This document shows positions 43,077 through 52,930 of a stretch of DNA of 64,000 nt, piece by piece. Made by a program: the position numbers and the translations under genes. The notes under the pieces are model-generated. The model was not told the origin of the DNA, did not search any database, and saw nothing but the letters and a program-made list of their open reading frames with translations. Where the stretch lies: positions 21,943 to 85,942 of the forward strand of contig CAILUD010000040.1 of assembly GCA_903837285.1 (NCBI GenBank). Direction: 5' to 3'. Numbering within the stretch: position 1 is the stretch's first letter; every line of letters starts with the position of its first letter. The stretch is from an uncultured Bacteroidota bacterium. Its GTDB lineage: Bacteria > Bacteroidota > Bacteroidia > Bacteroidales > GWA2-32-17.

Positions 43077-44855
43077 TTACGATAACTTAATTGCTTCAAA
43101 TTTACATTTGTTAAAACAAACTCCACATTTAATACAGGTTTCCTGATTAATAAGATGTTTTTGTTTACGTTCACCTGTAATTGCATTAACAGGGCAGTTT
43201 TTGGCGCAAACAGTACATCCGGTACATTTATCTTCAACAACTGTATAAGTTAATAATTTTTTACATCCGTGAGCCGGGCATTTCTTGCTATGAATATGTG
43301 CTTCATATTCATTTCTGAAATATTTTATTGTTGTAAGAACCGGATTGGGAGCAGTCTGACCCAAACCACAAAGCGAATTATCTTTAATCTGTACTGACAA
43401 TTCTTCAAGCATTTCAATATCACCTTCGCGGCCTTCACCTTCCGTGATCCTTGTTAATATTTCTAACATGCGTTTTGTTCCGATACGGCAGAATGTACAT
43501 TTTCCGCAGGATTCCTTTTGGGTGAAATCAAGAAAAAATCTTGCCATATCTACCATGCATGTGGTTTCGTCCATTACAACCATACCACCCGAACCCATAA
43601 TAGCTCCGGTTGCGGTAACAGAATCATAATCAACAATAGTATCTGTTAAATGTTCTGGAATGCAACCACCAGAAGGACCGCCTAATTGAACAGCTTTAAA
43701 TTTTTTGTTGTCTTGAATACCACCACCTAATTTAAAAATTACATCATTAATAGTAATTCCCATTGGAACTTCCACTAAGCCACCGCGATTTATTTTTCCG
43801 GTAAGTGCAAATACTTTTGTTCCTTTTGATTTTTCAGTACCGTATATATTATATGAATTAGCTCCATTTAAAATTATAGAAGGAACATTAGCAAATGTTT
43901 CTACGTTGTTAATATTCGTTGGTTTTTTCCATAAACCTGATGCTGCAGGGAATGGCGGTCTACGACGAGGCATTCCGCGTTCACCTTCAATAGAAGCCAT
44001 TAAAGCAGTTTCTTCGCCGCATACAAAAGCTCCGGCACCTTCTTTAACATGAATATCGAAGTTAAAACCTTGTTTTCCGTAAATATTTTTTCCTAAATAA
44101 CCTTTTTCTCTTGCCTGAGCAAGCGCAATGTTTAAGCGAATAATTGCAAGTGGATATTCTGCTCTGCAATAAATAACGCCTTCTGTTCCACCAATTGCAT
44201 ATGCTGCAATTGTCATTCCTTCTAATACAGCATGTGGATCGCCTTCTAAAACTGATCTATCCATGAATGCGCCTGGGTCGCCCTCATCTGCATTGCAAAT
44301 AATATATTTTTCGTCTGATTTGTTATTAAAAGCAAATTTCCATTTCATTCCGGTTGAAAAGCCACCACCTCCACGGCCTCTAAGTCCTGAATCAATGATA
44401 GATTGAATAACTGTTTCCTGTGAAATGTTTTCGTTTAATATTTTTTTAATTGCATTATAACCATTTTGAGTTTCGTAATCGCTAATACTTTCAGGATCTA
44501 TAACACCACAATTACGCAATGCGATTTTTACTTGCCCTTTCCAGAAAGTATCATCTTTTGTCTCGAAAAGATCAGTTTTAACAACGTACTCTTTTATTGG
44601 TTCTGAAAGTTTAATGTGTTTTTCAAAAATTTCTACAGCTTTTTTTTCGTCTATTTCGCCATATAAAAATGAATTACCATCTTCAATAATTTCAACCAAA
44701 GGTTCACGAAAACACATTCCAATACAACCTGTTTTTACAAGTTCGAAATCGAGCTTTTCGGATTCTTTGAGAGCGTAAATTTTATCGTAAACTTTGGAGG
44801 CACCTGCAGCTATTCCGCAACTTGCCATTCCAATTAAAACTTTCATTTTTTCCAT
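43077..44855 (-). CDS. NuoF/HydB-like NADH-binding subunit with extra Fe-S domains
   Basis: About 592 residues from the ATG at 44855 (MEKMKVLIGMASCGIAAGAS). The longer frame to 44903 would overlap the nuoE-like stop. An N-terminal thioredoxin-like [2Fe-2S] domain has MASC and TGCIGMC. The NuoF core has FMN/NADH motifs GLRGRGGGGFSTGMKWKF, ICNADEGDPGAFMDR and EGERGMPRRRPPFPA. A [4Fe-4S] site (ESCGKCTFCRIG) is followed by a C-terminal 2[4Fe-4S] ferredoxin domain (CTGCTVCAKNCPV, CIKCGVCFNKCK). This layout matches HydB/HndC-type subunits of soluble complexes, not respiratory NuoF. Oxidises or reduces NAD(H). Confidence 0.92.
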   Translation of the reverse strand: MEKMKVLIGMASCGIAAGASKVYDKIYALKESEKLDFELVKTGCIGMCFREPLVEIIEDGNSFLYGEIDEKKAVEIFEKHIKLSEPIKEYVVKTDLFETKDDTFWKGQVKIALRNCGVIDPESISDYETQNGYNAIKKILNENISQETVIQSIIDSGLRGRGGGGFSTGMKWKFAFNNKSDEKYIICNADEGDPGAFMDRSVLEGDPHAVLEGMTIAAYAIGGTEGVIYCRAEYPLAIIRLNIALAQAREKGYLGKNIYGKQGFNFDIHVKEGAGAFVCGEETALMASIEGERGMPRRRPPFPAASGLWKKPTNINNVETFANVPSIILNGANSYNIYGTEKSKGTKVFALTGKINRGGLVEVPMGITINDVIFKLGGGIQDNKKFKAVQLGGPSGGCIPEHLTDTIVDYDSVTATGAIMGSGGMVVMDETTCMVDMARFFLDFTQKESCGKCTFCRIGTKRMLEILTRITEGEGREGDIEMLEELSVQIKDNSLCGLGQTAPNPVLTTIKYFRNEYEAHIHSKKCPAHGCKKLLTYTVVEDKCTGCTVCAKNCPVNAITGERKQKHLINQETCIKCGVCFNKCKFEAIKLS

Positions 44856-44868
44856 TATCGGAATATGT

Positions 44869-45390
44869 TTAATTTTTTTCTTTAAGTTGAATTTCTTTAA
44901 CAATGTTTACTGATGATTTTCCGGATAGTTTTCCGAAAGTCTCGTTATCAATCATCATTACCGGAGCTAAGGAGCAACAGCCAAGGCATGCAACAGATTC
45001 AAGTGTAAATAAATTATCGGGAGTTGTTTCGCCATCTTTTACTTTTAAAACTTCCATCAGTGAATCTGTTATAATATTTGCATTTTGAACATGGCAAGCA
45101 GTTCCATGACAAACTTTTATAATATGTTTGCCAACTGGGTTAAGCCTAAATTGAGCATAAAAAGTTGCCACGCCAAACATATCGCTAAGCTGAAGCCCTG
45201 TTTTTTGAGAAATATATTCTAAAGCAGTTTTTGGAACAAAACCATATATGTTTTGAGTAGCCTGAAGTATAGGAATTAAATTTCCTTTTTTGTTTTTGTA
45301 TTTTTCAATAACCGGCTCTAGTTTATTTATATCAATTGGAGTCTGGATGATATTTGCATCGTTCTCAATTGCAATACGTTTAATACGCAT
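44869..45390 (-). CDS. NuoE-like [2Fe-2S] subunit
   Basis: 173 residues. The helical N-terminal part (LIPILQATQNIYGFVPKTALEYISQKTG) is followed by the thioredoxin-like domain with the four cluster cysteines: CHGTACH and later CLGCCSLAPVMMI. Standard length for NuoE/HydC. First gene of the operon: NuoE-like, NuoF-like, 1203-residue subunit, rubrerythrin-like. No Nuo membrane subunits are nearby, so a soluble complex is inferred. Spacing to the next gene's start is 13 bases. Confidence 0.93.
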   Translation of the reverse strand: MRIKRIAIENDANIIQTPIDINKLEPVIEKYKNKKGNLIPILQATQNIYGFVPKTALEYISQKTGLQLSDMFGVATFYAQFRLNPVGKHIIKVCHGTACHVQNANIITDSLMEVLKVKDGETTPDNLFTLESVACLGCCSLAPVMMIDNETFGKLSGKSSVNIVKEIQLKEKN

Positions 45391-45537
45391 AACTTAATAA
45401 TTAATTTAAAATTATAAAAGTCTAAAATTACAATAATATCGTAATTTTCTTCAATAATTTGCTTAAAAAAATCAAGAAAATTTTAGGGCTTAAAAAACAT
45501 CTTTAAGTATATGAATAACAGAAAGAATAGTTAGTTT

Positions 45538-46842
45538 TTAGAATTTGTATGATAAGGTACCAATAAAAAAATGCTGATTCTGTTTAAAAGTATCTTTTTT
45601 AATAGAGTTGTCAAAAAATTCAAAAGGAATAGTTTTTTTAAGGAAACTATATCTTAATGAAAATTGAAGTTTTTTGTATGGAACTATAAGTGAAAATCCG
45701 GCTCTGAAATTAATTATTTCGTTAATATTATAAATTACAAAAGCATTTTTTTCGACATAGTTTTCAAGATTTCCGAATGTAGCAAAACTTTCAAGCCAAA
45801 GGAAATCTAATATTTTAACCCCTACACTTTGCTCAGCTATAAGATTGTTTTTATTAGTTGTGTTTTGGAATACTAAAGTAGATAAAGTGTAAAAGTTTAA
45901 ATTTCCGTAAGGATAAGTGTTAAGCGATAACCCGAATTGTTTTTGATAATTGTTATTTAAATGTGAAAAGTTTGTAAAGATGTTAAAACCAAATACGTTA
46001 ACTTTTTTGTCAAAAGCTAGGGATATTGCATAGTCATTTAAAGCAATGCCTTTTCTTTCCTGAAATACTTTGCTTTTTGATGTATCATATTTTGAAGTTA
46101 AAGTTTTATAATCTACTAAAATATAATGAAATGCAGGAATAATAGTCGCTTTTTTTGAAATTCTATAGCTAATATTTGCATACATCTGGTTTTGATATAA
46201 ATTGTAATTGTCATTTAGAATTTCATTTCCTATAACAATTTGTCTAGTATTGTCAATATTTAGTTTTCCATACGAAGTAGACATTATAATATTTTTATTA
46301 ATACTGTATTTAATGCCAGCACCAAGATATTCAATGTTATTTGTTGTGTTTGACTCGGCCCAGTTAATATTGTTTTTTATGTCATTTAATTTATTGTTCT
46401 CGTTGTTATTATTATTTGTTTTGCCATATTCAATGTATGCTTCACTAATCGTTTTTGGAGTAGTTTTATCTGAGAAATATTGAGAATAACTTCTAAGTAA
46501 ATTATTTGCTTCGCCTTCAAATCCAAGATTGATATAACTATTATAAAGATTTTCAATAACGAAATTATCCGATCCATTAAATTTCATTGCTTTTTCAAAA
46601 TGTTCAGAAGCCTTTACATAGTTATTTTTCTCAAAATATGAATAACCTATTCTTGATCTCAAATAAAAATAATCAATATTATTTTGTATTCCAATATTTC
46701 CTATATATATCAGACTATCCCATTGTTTTGAAAGGTAGTATTCGTATGTCTTTTTCTCAATAAAATTATAATCAAAATTATCTTGGGCAAAGAGCTTATT
46801 TCCTGAAAAAACAATTAAAAACAAAATGAAAAATTTATTCAT
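45538..46842 (-). CDS. TPR plus outer-membrane beta-barrel protein
   Basis: 434 residues. The signal peptide is MNKFFILFLIVFSGNKLFAQ. The N-terminal 110 residues read as TPR-like hairpins (RSRIGYSYFEKNNYVKASEH, NLYNSYINLGFEGEANNLL). The rest is strand-rich (YLGAGIKYSINKNIIMSTSY, MYANISYRISKKATIIPAF, LSFSLRYSF-type segments) and ends in HFFIGTLSYKF, a barrel-type terminal Phe. YaiO-like architecture is a possible match, not certain. It is 30 bases downstream of the PKD lipoprotein gene, so the two are probably co-transcribed and co-localised at the outer membrane. Confidence 0.7.
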   Translation of the reverse strand: MNKFFILFLIVFSGNKLFAQDNFDYNFIEKKTYEYYLSKQWDSLIYIGNIGIQNNIDYFYLRSRIGYSYFEKNNYVKASEHFEKAMKFNGSDNFVIENLYNSYINLGFEGEANNLLRSYSQYFSDKTTPKTISEAYIEYGKTNNNNNENNKLNDIKNNINWAESNTTNNIEYLGAGIKYSINKNIIMSTSYGKLNIDNTRQIVIGNEILNDNYNLYQNQMYANISYRISKKATIIPAFHYILVDYKTLTSKYDTSKSKVFQERKGIALNDYAISLAFDKKVNVFGFNIFTNFSHLNNNYQKQFGLSLNTYPYGNLNFYTLSTLVFQNTTNKNNLIAEQSVGVKILDFLWLESFATFGNLENYVEKNAFVIYNINEIINFRAGFSLIVPYKKLQFSLRYSFLKKTIPFEFFDNSIKKDTFKQNQHFFIGTLSYKF

Positions 46843-46871
46843 GTTTACTTTTACTATTCAATTTGTTAAAA

Positions 46872-48101
46872 TTATTGCCATTGTAATTCAATTTCTATAT
46901 TAAGAGGAGATTGAATCAGATTAATAATAGTGGGATATGTTGTTCCATTATTTGTGAAATTGTAAATATTAAATTGAATGAATCCTATTTGAAGATCTCC
47001 TGGAGGCATTATTTTTTTATCGAATAATACAATTTTATATGGATAATTTATAGATACAACCTCATATATTGGATTAATATTCCATATTATAGGTAAATTT
47101 GCTTGTGTTATGTTATTTACAATTTGACTTAACCCATTTAAATATATTGATGAATTTATTCCATCGGCTAATTTATAATAAAGATTAACTGTCTGCATTG
47201 GAGGAAATCCCATTTGTTTAACAGTTATTTTTTTAATAAATACAGTTGAGGGAGCATTATTTAATACATGTATATATTGAGTTTTTGTAATTGAGTTTGA
47301 ACCTTGTAAATTTGATGCAGTTAGTGTTACGCTATAATTACCTGCTAAATTGTATTGAATGTTATTAGGGTTTTGTTGAGTTGAGTTTGGTGTAACTGCA
47401 CCATTAAATGTCCAGTTCCAGTTTGTTGGATTATTAATTGTTAAATCAGTAAAATTCACAAACTGACCAGTAGTAATATTTGTAGTATTTGCTAAAAAAT
47501 CAGGAGTAGGTGGCGAACCCATAGAATTAACAGTAATATGTTTCTTTTTTTCAATATAAGAAGAACCGCATGCGTTAACTGCAGTTAGGGTTACGTCAAA
47601 CAAGCCAGAAGTAATATAAGTATGAATTGGGTTTTGTAGATTTGATGTTGTTCCATCTCCAAAATTCCAGAACCATGCAGAGGGTAAAACTCCCGATAAA
47701 GTTGTTGTTGTAAACTGAACACTTTCATTAGCATTTATTACTGTATCATTTGCCGAAAATGTTATTATAGGTGAAGAAACAATATAAATTACCTTAACTT
47801 CAACATGCATCCCTCCGTTGCCGTATGCGGTTAGTTCAACATTATAAATACCTTCATGTTGAAATAGATGTTTAGGGTTTTTTTCGTAAACTATTTCAGT
47901 ACTATCACCAAAATTCCAACGATAAATCTCAGCATCAATTGAAAGATTTTCAAAATTTACTTCAGACGGAACAGAACATTCGTTTGAAAACGAATAGTCA
48001 TAAATAGCAACGGGAATTGCTTTGTCTTCACGTTTGCAGGAGTTTAGAATAAAAAAACTACCTGTAAAAATAACAATAATTAATACAATTATCTTTTTCA
48101 T
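46872..48101 (-). CDS. PKD-domain surface lipoprotein
   Basis: 409 residues. The lipobox ends at Cys22 (FFILNSC). Three consecutive PKD-type domains follow: YRWNFGDSTEIVYEKNPKHLF, AWFWNFGDGTTSNLQNPIHT and WNWTFNGAVTPNSTQQNPNN, each followed by a V-LTA strand (YNVELTA, FDVTLTA, YSVTLTA). The C-terminal about 110 residues lack PKD features and are unrecognised. It is predicted to sit on the outer membrane, presenting PKD domains for protein or glycan contacts. Partner of the downstream barrel gene. Confidence 0.85.
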   Translation of the reverse strand: MKKIIVLIIVIFTGSFFILNSCKREDKAIPVAIYDYSFSNECSVPSEVNFENLSIDAEIYRWNFGDSTEIVYEKNPKHLFQHEGIYNVELTAYGNGGMHVEVKVIYIVSSPIITFSANDTVINANESVQFTTTTLSGVLPSAWFWNFGDGTTSNLQNPIHTYITSGLFDVTLTAVNACGSSYIEKKKHITVNSMGSPPTPDFLANTTNITTGQFVNFTDLTINNPTNWNWTFNGAVTPNSTQQNPNNIQYNLAGNYSVTLTASNLQGSNSITKTQYIHVLNNAPSTVFIKKITVKQMGFPPMQTVNLYYKLADGINSSIYLNGLSQIVNNITQANLPIIWNINPIYEVVSINYPYKIVLFDKKIMPPGDLQIGFIQFNIYNFTNNGTTYPTIINLIQSPLNIEIELQWQ

Positions 48102-48265
48102 AATTTCGAAGACGCAAACTTAAAAAAATTAGTTGCAACAGAATTTTTAATTTTTAAATATTTTTCACAACTGTTTAATTGTAAGTAAAAGTGTAATTTA
48201 AAGATCATGCGATTATAATTAAAGTTATTTATTAGAAAAATTATTATATCCATATAAACATTGAT

Positions 48266-48273
48266 TATTTTTG
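48266..48273 (+). promoter_or_regulatory. Bacteroidota -7 promoter element
   Basis: TATTTTTG matches TAnnTTTG, 15 bases before the ATG of the receiver/ATP-grasp gene. Confidence 0.5.
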
Positions 48274-48288
48274 TAAAAATGATTTAAA

Positions 48289-51261
48289 ATGATGTCAAAA
48301 TACCGCCAAATAATTGAGTCGAAAAAATATACTTTTTCTGATACTGCTTTTGAAAGATTAATGCAGCATAGAATTTATAAGGTTTTACTTGTTTGTAATG
48401 CTTATGACGCATTTATGCTCGAAGAAGATGGAAGAATTGACGAACGAATTTTTAATGAATATTTCTCTCAGAATTTAAGATATCCTCCAATTTTTATTCA
48501 GGCGCATACAGTTTTACAGGCTTTTAAGATTTTAGAAAAAGAGCAGGTTGATTTGGTTATTACAATGTTAACTGTAGAAGGAGTTGATGCTTTTAAACTT
48601 GCAGAAAGAATAAAAACAATTTATCCTGATAAGCCAATAGTTGTACTTACCCCTTTTTCGAGAGAGGTCTCGTTATGGCTCGAACGTGAAGATATTAATT
48701 CGATAGATTATGTGTTTTGCTGGCTTGGAAATGCAGATATTCTTTTAGCAATTATTAAATTGATAGAAGATAGAATGAATTTAAAACACGATGTTGAAGA
48801 GGAGGGTGTTCAGGCAATATTGTTAATTGAAGATTCTGTTAGATATTATTCGTCTTATTTGCCAAATATTTATAAAATATTTTTCCAGCAATCAAAAAGG
48901 TCGATAAATGAAGGCTTTAATGAGCATCAGAAAATGATGCTTATGAGAGGAAGGCCCAAAATACTTCTTGCAACAAATTACAATGATGCAGCAATTTTAT
49001 ATGATAAGTATAAAGAAAATCTTATAGGAGTTATATCCGATATGAGTTATAAGGTGGATGGTGTTAAGAATACTCAGGCAGGAGTAATGTTTTATAACAA
49101 AGTTCACGCTGATGATCAGTTTATGCCATTTTTATTGCAGTCAAATGATGCTTCAAACGAAAAGGTAGCAAAGAGTATCGGGGTTGAATTTATAAATAAA
49201 TATTCAAAAACATTATCGTCAGAGCTTAAGGAATATATAACACATAGCCTAGCTTTTGGCGATTTTGTTTTCAGGCATCATATTACAGGGGAGGAGATAT
49301 GCAGAGCGGCAGATTTAAAAACTTTGCAGGAAAAAGTATTAGCTATTCCAGATGAAACTCTAGAATTTCATGTTAAGCGAAATCATTTTTCGAAATGGAT
49401 GAATGCCCGTTCTCTTTTTCCTTTAGCTCGTATGTTTAAATATGTTACCTATAATGAGTTTGAAAATATAAATGAAGTAAGAAGTTTTATTTACGAAGTA
49501 ATAAAAATTTATAGGCAGTATCGTGGGAAGGGTGTTATTGCAAAGTTTAATCGTAAAAATTTTGATGAATACCTTAATTTTTCGAGAATTGGTGATGGTT
49601 CGGTAGGCGGAAAAGCACGTGGACTAGCATTTATAGACATGATTTTGAAGAAATACGAATTAGCTGATAAATGGGAGGGAGTTAAAGTAAATATTCCTAG
49701 AACAGTAGTTTTAAGCAGTGAAGTATATGATGAATTTATTGACTCTAATCAGCTAGGTAAAGAGACAGTAGAAAATGAGAGTGATGAAAGTGTATTGATC
49801 TCATTTTTAAAGCCTGAATTGCCAAGCAGAATACTTAGTGAGCTTAGTACTTTTATCTCTTTAACAAATGGCCCGATAGCTGTGCGGTCATCAAGTAAAC
49901 TAGAGGATTCACATTATCAGCCATTTGCTGGAATTTATGCTACATATATGGTGCCTAATGTTAGGAGTAATCCAAAGCTTACGCTTAAATTTTTATCACA
50001 GGCAATTAAAAGTGTATATGCCTCGGTTTATTATAAAGGCAGTAGAGCTTATATGACTGCTACTGCAAATATGATAGACGAAGAAAAAATGGGAATTATT
50101 TTGCAGGAAGTTTGCGGGCAGAAATATGATAATATTTTTTACCCTGTTATATCAGGTGTTGCACGTTCAATAAATTTTTACCCAATTGCACCAGAAAAAC
50201 CAGAAGATGGAATTGTGAGCATGGCTTTTGGTTTGGGAAAATACATTGTTGAGGGTGGACAATCGCTTAGATTTTCGCCCGAGTATCCAAAAAAAATATT
50301 ACAACTTTCAACACCAGAAATGGCATTGCGCGATACGCAAAAAGATTTTTACGCTTTACAATTGTCAGAAGAAAGCTTTGTGCCTTCAATTGATGATGGA
50401 GTGAACATTGTTAAAATTTCGATTAAAGAGGTTGAAAATGAGTCTTCATTTGCGTATGCTGGTTCAACATATGATCATAATAATAACATTATTCGTGATG
50501 GAATTGTTGATGGTGGAAAAAAAATAATAACATTTGCAAACATATTACAACATAATATTTTTCCATTTACACAAGTATTGTCAGAGTTACTAAAAATTTG
50601 TCAGAAAGAAATGGGAAACCCGGTTGAAATTGAATTTGCTGTTGATGCAGATGTGCCATACAAGCAACCGAAAATATTTAATGTTTTACAAATACGACCT
50701 ATAGTTGAGAATAATGAGATTATAACTTTGGATTTGGATAATATTTCAGATGAAAATGTTATTTTAAAAAGTAATTCAGCATTAGGAAATGGAATAATAA
50801 ACAATGTTTTTGATATTGTTTATGTAAAACCTGAAAGTTTTAATCCTGCAAAAAGTCTCGATATAGCTCAGGAAATTGAAAAAATAAATGACTTATTTAT
50901 AAAGGAAGGCAAAAATTACATATTAATTGGTCCGGGTCGATGGGGCTCAAGCGATCCTTGGCTTGGTATTCCTGTGAAGTGGCATCAAATTTCTTCTGCA
51001 AGATTAATAGTAGAGTCGGGTTTAAAAAATTATAGAATAGATCCTAGTCAGGGAACTCATTTTTTTCAGAATTTAACTTCGTTCAGGGTAGGATATTTTA
51101 CTATAAATCCATACATAAACGAAGGTTATTATGATGTGGATTATCTTTCAAAGCAAAATTCATTTTTTGAGAATGAATTTATAAGACACGTTAAATTTGA
51201 AAAAGAAATAATCATAAAAATTGACGGAAAAAACAACCTTGGAATAATTTTAAAACCTTAA
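48289..51261 (+). CDS. Receiver-like plus PEP/pyruvate-binding ATP-grasp protein
   Basis: 990 residues. A first receiver-like domain (about 30-160) has lost the phospho-acceptor Asp (VITMLTVEGVDAF). A second (about 175-310) keeps the acidic pair E181-D182 and the acceptor-like Asp251 (IGVISDMSYKVDG). The PPDK N-terminal/ATP-grasp region (about 430-800) has GDGSVGGKARGLAFIDMIL and GPIAVRSSSKLEDS. There is no swivelling phospho-His domain or PEP-utiliser barrel, so it is not a complete PEP synthase. The C-terminus carries GPGRWGSSDPWLGIP, also seen in this Bacteroidota family. A signal-controlled kinase or phosphotransferase is inferred. Confidence 0.8.
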   Translation: MMSKYRQIIESKKYTFSDTAFERLMQHRIYKVLLVCNAYDAFMLEEDGRIDERIFNEYFSQNLRYPPIFIQAHTVLQAFKILEKEQVDLVITMLTVEGVDAFKLAERIKTIYPDKPIVVLTPFSREVSLWLEREDINSIDYVFCWLGNADILLAIIKLIEDRMNLKHDVEEEGVQAILLIEDSVRYYSSYLPNIYKIFFQQSKRSINEGFNEHQKMMLMRGRPKILLATNYNDAAILYDKYKENLIGVISDMSYKVDGVKNTQAGVMFYNKVHADDQFMPFLLQSNDASNEKVAKSIGVEFINKYSKTLSSELKEYITHSLAFGDFVFRHHITGEEICRAADLKTLQEKVLAIPDETLEFHVKRNHFSKWMNARSLFPLARMFKYVTYNEFENINEVRSFIYEVIKIYRQYRGKGVIAKFNRKNFDEYLNFSRIGDGSVGGKARGLAFIDMILKKYELADKWEGVKVNIPRTVVLSSEVYDEFIDSNQLGKETVENESDESVLISFLKPELPSRILSELSTFISLTNGPIAVRSSSKLEDSHYQPFAGIYATYMVPNVRSNPKLTLKFLSQAIKSVYASVYYKGSRAYMTATANMIDEEKMGIILQEVCGQKYDNIFYPVISGVARSINFYPIAPEKPEDGIVSMAFGLGKYIVEGGQSLRFSPEYPKKILQLSTPEMALRDTQKDFYALQLSEESFVPSIDDGVNIVKISIKEVENESSFAYAGSTYDHNNNIIRDGIVDGGKKIITFANILQHNIFPFTQVLSELLKICQKEMGNPVEIEFAVDADVPYKQPKIFNVLQIRPIVENNEIITLDLDNISDENVILKSNSALGNGIINNVFDIVYVKPESFNPAKSLDIAQEIEKINDLFIKEGKNYILIGPGRWGSSDPWLGIPVKWHQISSARLIVESGLKNYRIDPSQGTHFFQNLTSFRVGYFTINPYINEGYYDVDYLSKQNSFFENEFIRHVKFEKEIIIKIDGKNNLGIILKP

Positions 51262-51380
51262 TTTTAAATATGCAATACCTCTAAATAAGTATATAATTAA
51301 TTATGTATAAACAAGAAAGAATTTGTTCTAACTGTTTTTAAAACTGCTATTAAGCATCAATTATCTTTCAATATTAATTA

Positions 51381-51388
51381 TAACTTTG
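51381..51388 (+). promoter_or_regulatory. Candidate -7 promoter element for gdhA
   Basis: TAACTTTG matches TAnnTTTG 154 bases before the gdhA ATG, which would give a long leader of unknown structure. Alternative promoters nearer the gene are not excluded. Confidence 0.4.
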
Positions 51389-51541
51389 CGAGCAAAATTA
51401 TGAAATCTGTTTGTTTTTAGTGTTTAGTTATTCATGTTTACTAACACTGATTAAATTCATTTTTTAAATTTTTAAAACTAACTTATTTTGAACTTAATTT
51501 ATTAGAATCTTTTTTATTAACTTTTTTAAAACAAATTTGTG

Positions 51542-52876
51542 ATGAAAGTTGAACAAATAATGAAAGACCTAGAAAAGAAACACCCAGGTGAGGTGGAGTA
51601 TTTACAGGCTGTAAGAGAAGTTTTAGAATCAGTGGAAGAATTGTATAACAAAAATCCACAATTTGAATCAGCAAAAATTATCGAAAGAATAGTTGAGCCT
51701 GATCGTATTTTAACATTTAAAGTGCCTTGGGCAGATGATAAAGGTGACATTCATGTAAATTTAGGTTACAGAATTCAATTCAACAATGCAATTGGACCTT
51801 ATAAAGGTGGTCTTCGTTTTCATCCATCAGTTAATTTAAGTATTTTAAAATTCTTAGGTTTCGAACAAATTTTCAAGAATTCACTTACAACACTTCCTAT
51901 GGGTGGTGGAAAAGGTGGTTCTGATTTCGATCCAAAAGGAAAATCTAATTCTGAAGTAATGCGTTTTTGCCAAAGCTTCATGTTAGAATTAAAAAATATT
52001 ATTGGACCAGAAACTGATGTACCTGCTGGTGATATAGGTGTTGGTGGTCGTGAAATTGGTTTCCTATATGGAATGTATCGCAAATTAGCTCGCGAAAATA
52101 CTGGAATCCTTACTGGAAAAGGTATTGGTTGGGGTGGTTCATTAGTTCGCCCAGAAGCTACAGGTTATGGTGATGTTTATTTTGCTCAAGAAATGTTAAA
52201 AACAAGAAATACCGATTTTAAAGGTAAAATAGTTGCTATTTCTGGTTTTGGTAATGTTGCTTGGGGTGCTGCTTTAAAAGTAACTGAATTAGGCGGAAAA
52301 GTTGTTACTATTTCTGGTCCTGATGGTTATATTTATGACAAAAACGGTATTTCTGGTGAGAAAATTGACTATATGTTAGATCTTCGCGCTTCAAATAACG
52401 ATGTTGTAAAACCTTATGCAGATAAATTTGGTGCAGAATTTCATGCAGGCAAACGTCCATGGGAAGTTAAATGTGATGTTGCATTACCTTGCGCAACACA
52501 AAACGAATTAAATGGTGACGATGCAAAAGCTCTTGTTGCTAACGGTTGTATTTGTGTAGGTGAAGGTGCTAATATGCCTTCAACTCCAGAAGCAATTGAA
52601 GTATTCCACAAAGCAAAAATTCTTTTCTCTCCTGGAAAAGCTTCAAACGCTGGTGGTGTAGCAACTTCTGGTTTGGAAATGTCTCAGAATTCAATGAAAT
52701 TAAGTTGGTCAGCTGAAGAGGTTGATAAACGCTTACATGACATTATGATTTCTATTCATAACCAATGCGTTTTACATGGAAAAGATAAAGACGGTTTTGT
52801 TGACTATGTAAAAGGTGCAAATATTGCAGGTTTCTTAAAAGTTGCTAATGCAATGTTAGATCAAGGATTATATTAA
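51542..52876 (+). CDS. gdhA: NADP-type glutamate dehydrogenase
   Basis: 444 residues from the ATG at 51542. A GTG one codon earlier is possible. It matches the hexameric 450-residue class I enzyme: GPYKGGLRFHPSVNLSILKFLGFEQIFKNSLT, GGGKGGSDFDPKGKS with catalytic Lys, PAGDIGVGGREIGF, and the dinucleotide fold GFGNVAWGAALK. Converts 2-oxoglutarate and ammonium to glutamate. NADPH preference is inferred from class. A strong terminator follows. The next gene is an Rh-type ammonium channel, consistent with ammonium assimilation. Confidence 0.96.
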   Translation: MKVEQIMKDLEKKHPGEVEYLQAVREVLESVEELYNKNPQFESAKIIERIVEPDRILTFKVPWADDKGDIHVNLGYRIQFNNAIGPYKGGLRFHPSVNLSILKFLGFEQIFKNSLTTLPMGGGKGGSDFDPKGKSNSEVMRFCQSFMLELKNIIGPETDVPAGDIGVGGREIGFLYGMYRKLARENTGILTGKGIGWGGSLVRPEATGYGDVYFAQEMLKTRNTDFKGKIVAISGFGNVAWGAALKVTELGGKVVTISGPDGYIYDKNGISGEKIDYMLDLRASNNDVVKPYADKFGAEFHAGKRPWEVKCDVALPCATQNELNGDDAKALVANGCICVGEGANMPSTPEAIEVFHKAKILFSPGKASNAGGVATSGLEMSQNSMKLSWSAEEVDKRLHDIMISIHNQCVLHGKDKDGFVDYVKGANIAGFLKVANAMLDQGLY

Positions 52877-52897
52877 TATAAATAATTATAAATGAAA

Positions 52898-52930
52898 AAA
52901 CTCCGAACCGAAAAGTTCGGAGTTTTTTTT
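52898..52930 (+). terminator. Rho-independent terminator of gdhA
   Basis: An 11-bp stem (AAACTCCGAAC / GTTCGGAGTTT), a six-base loop, then a run of T, 22 bases after the stop. Confidence 0.92.
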
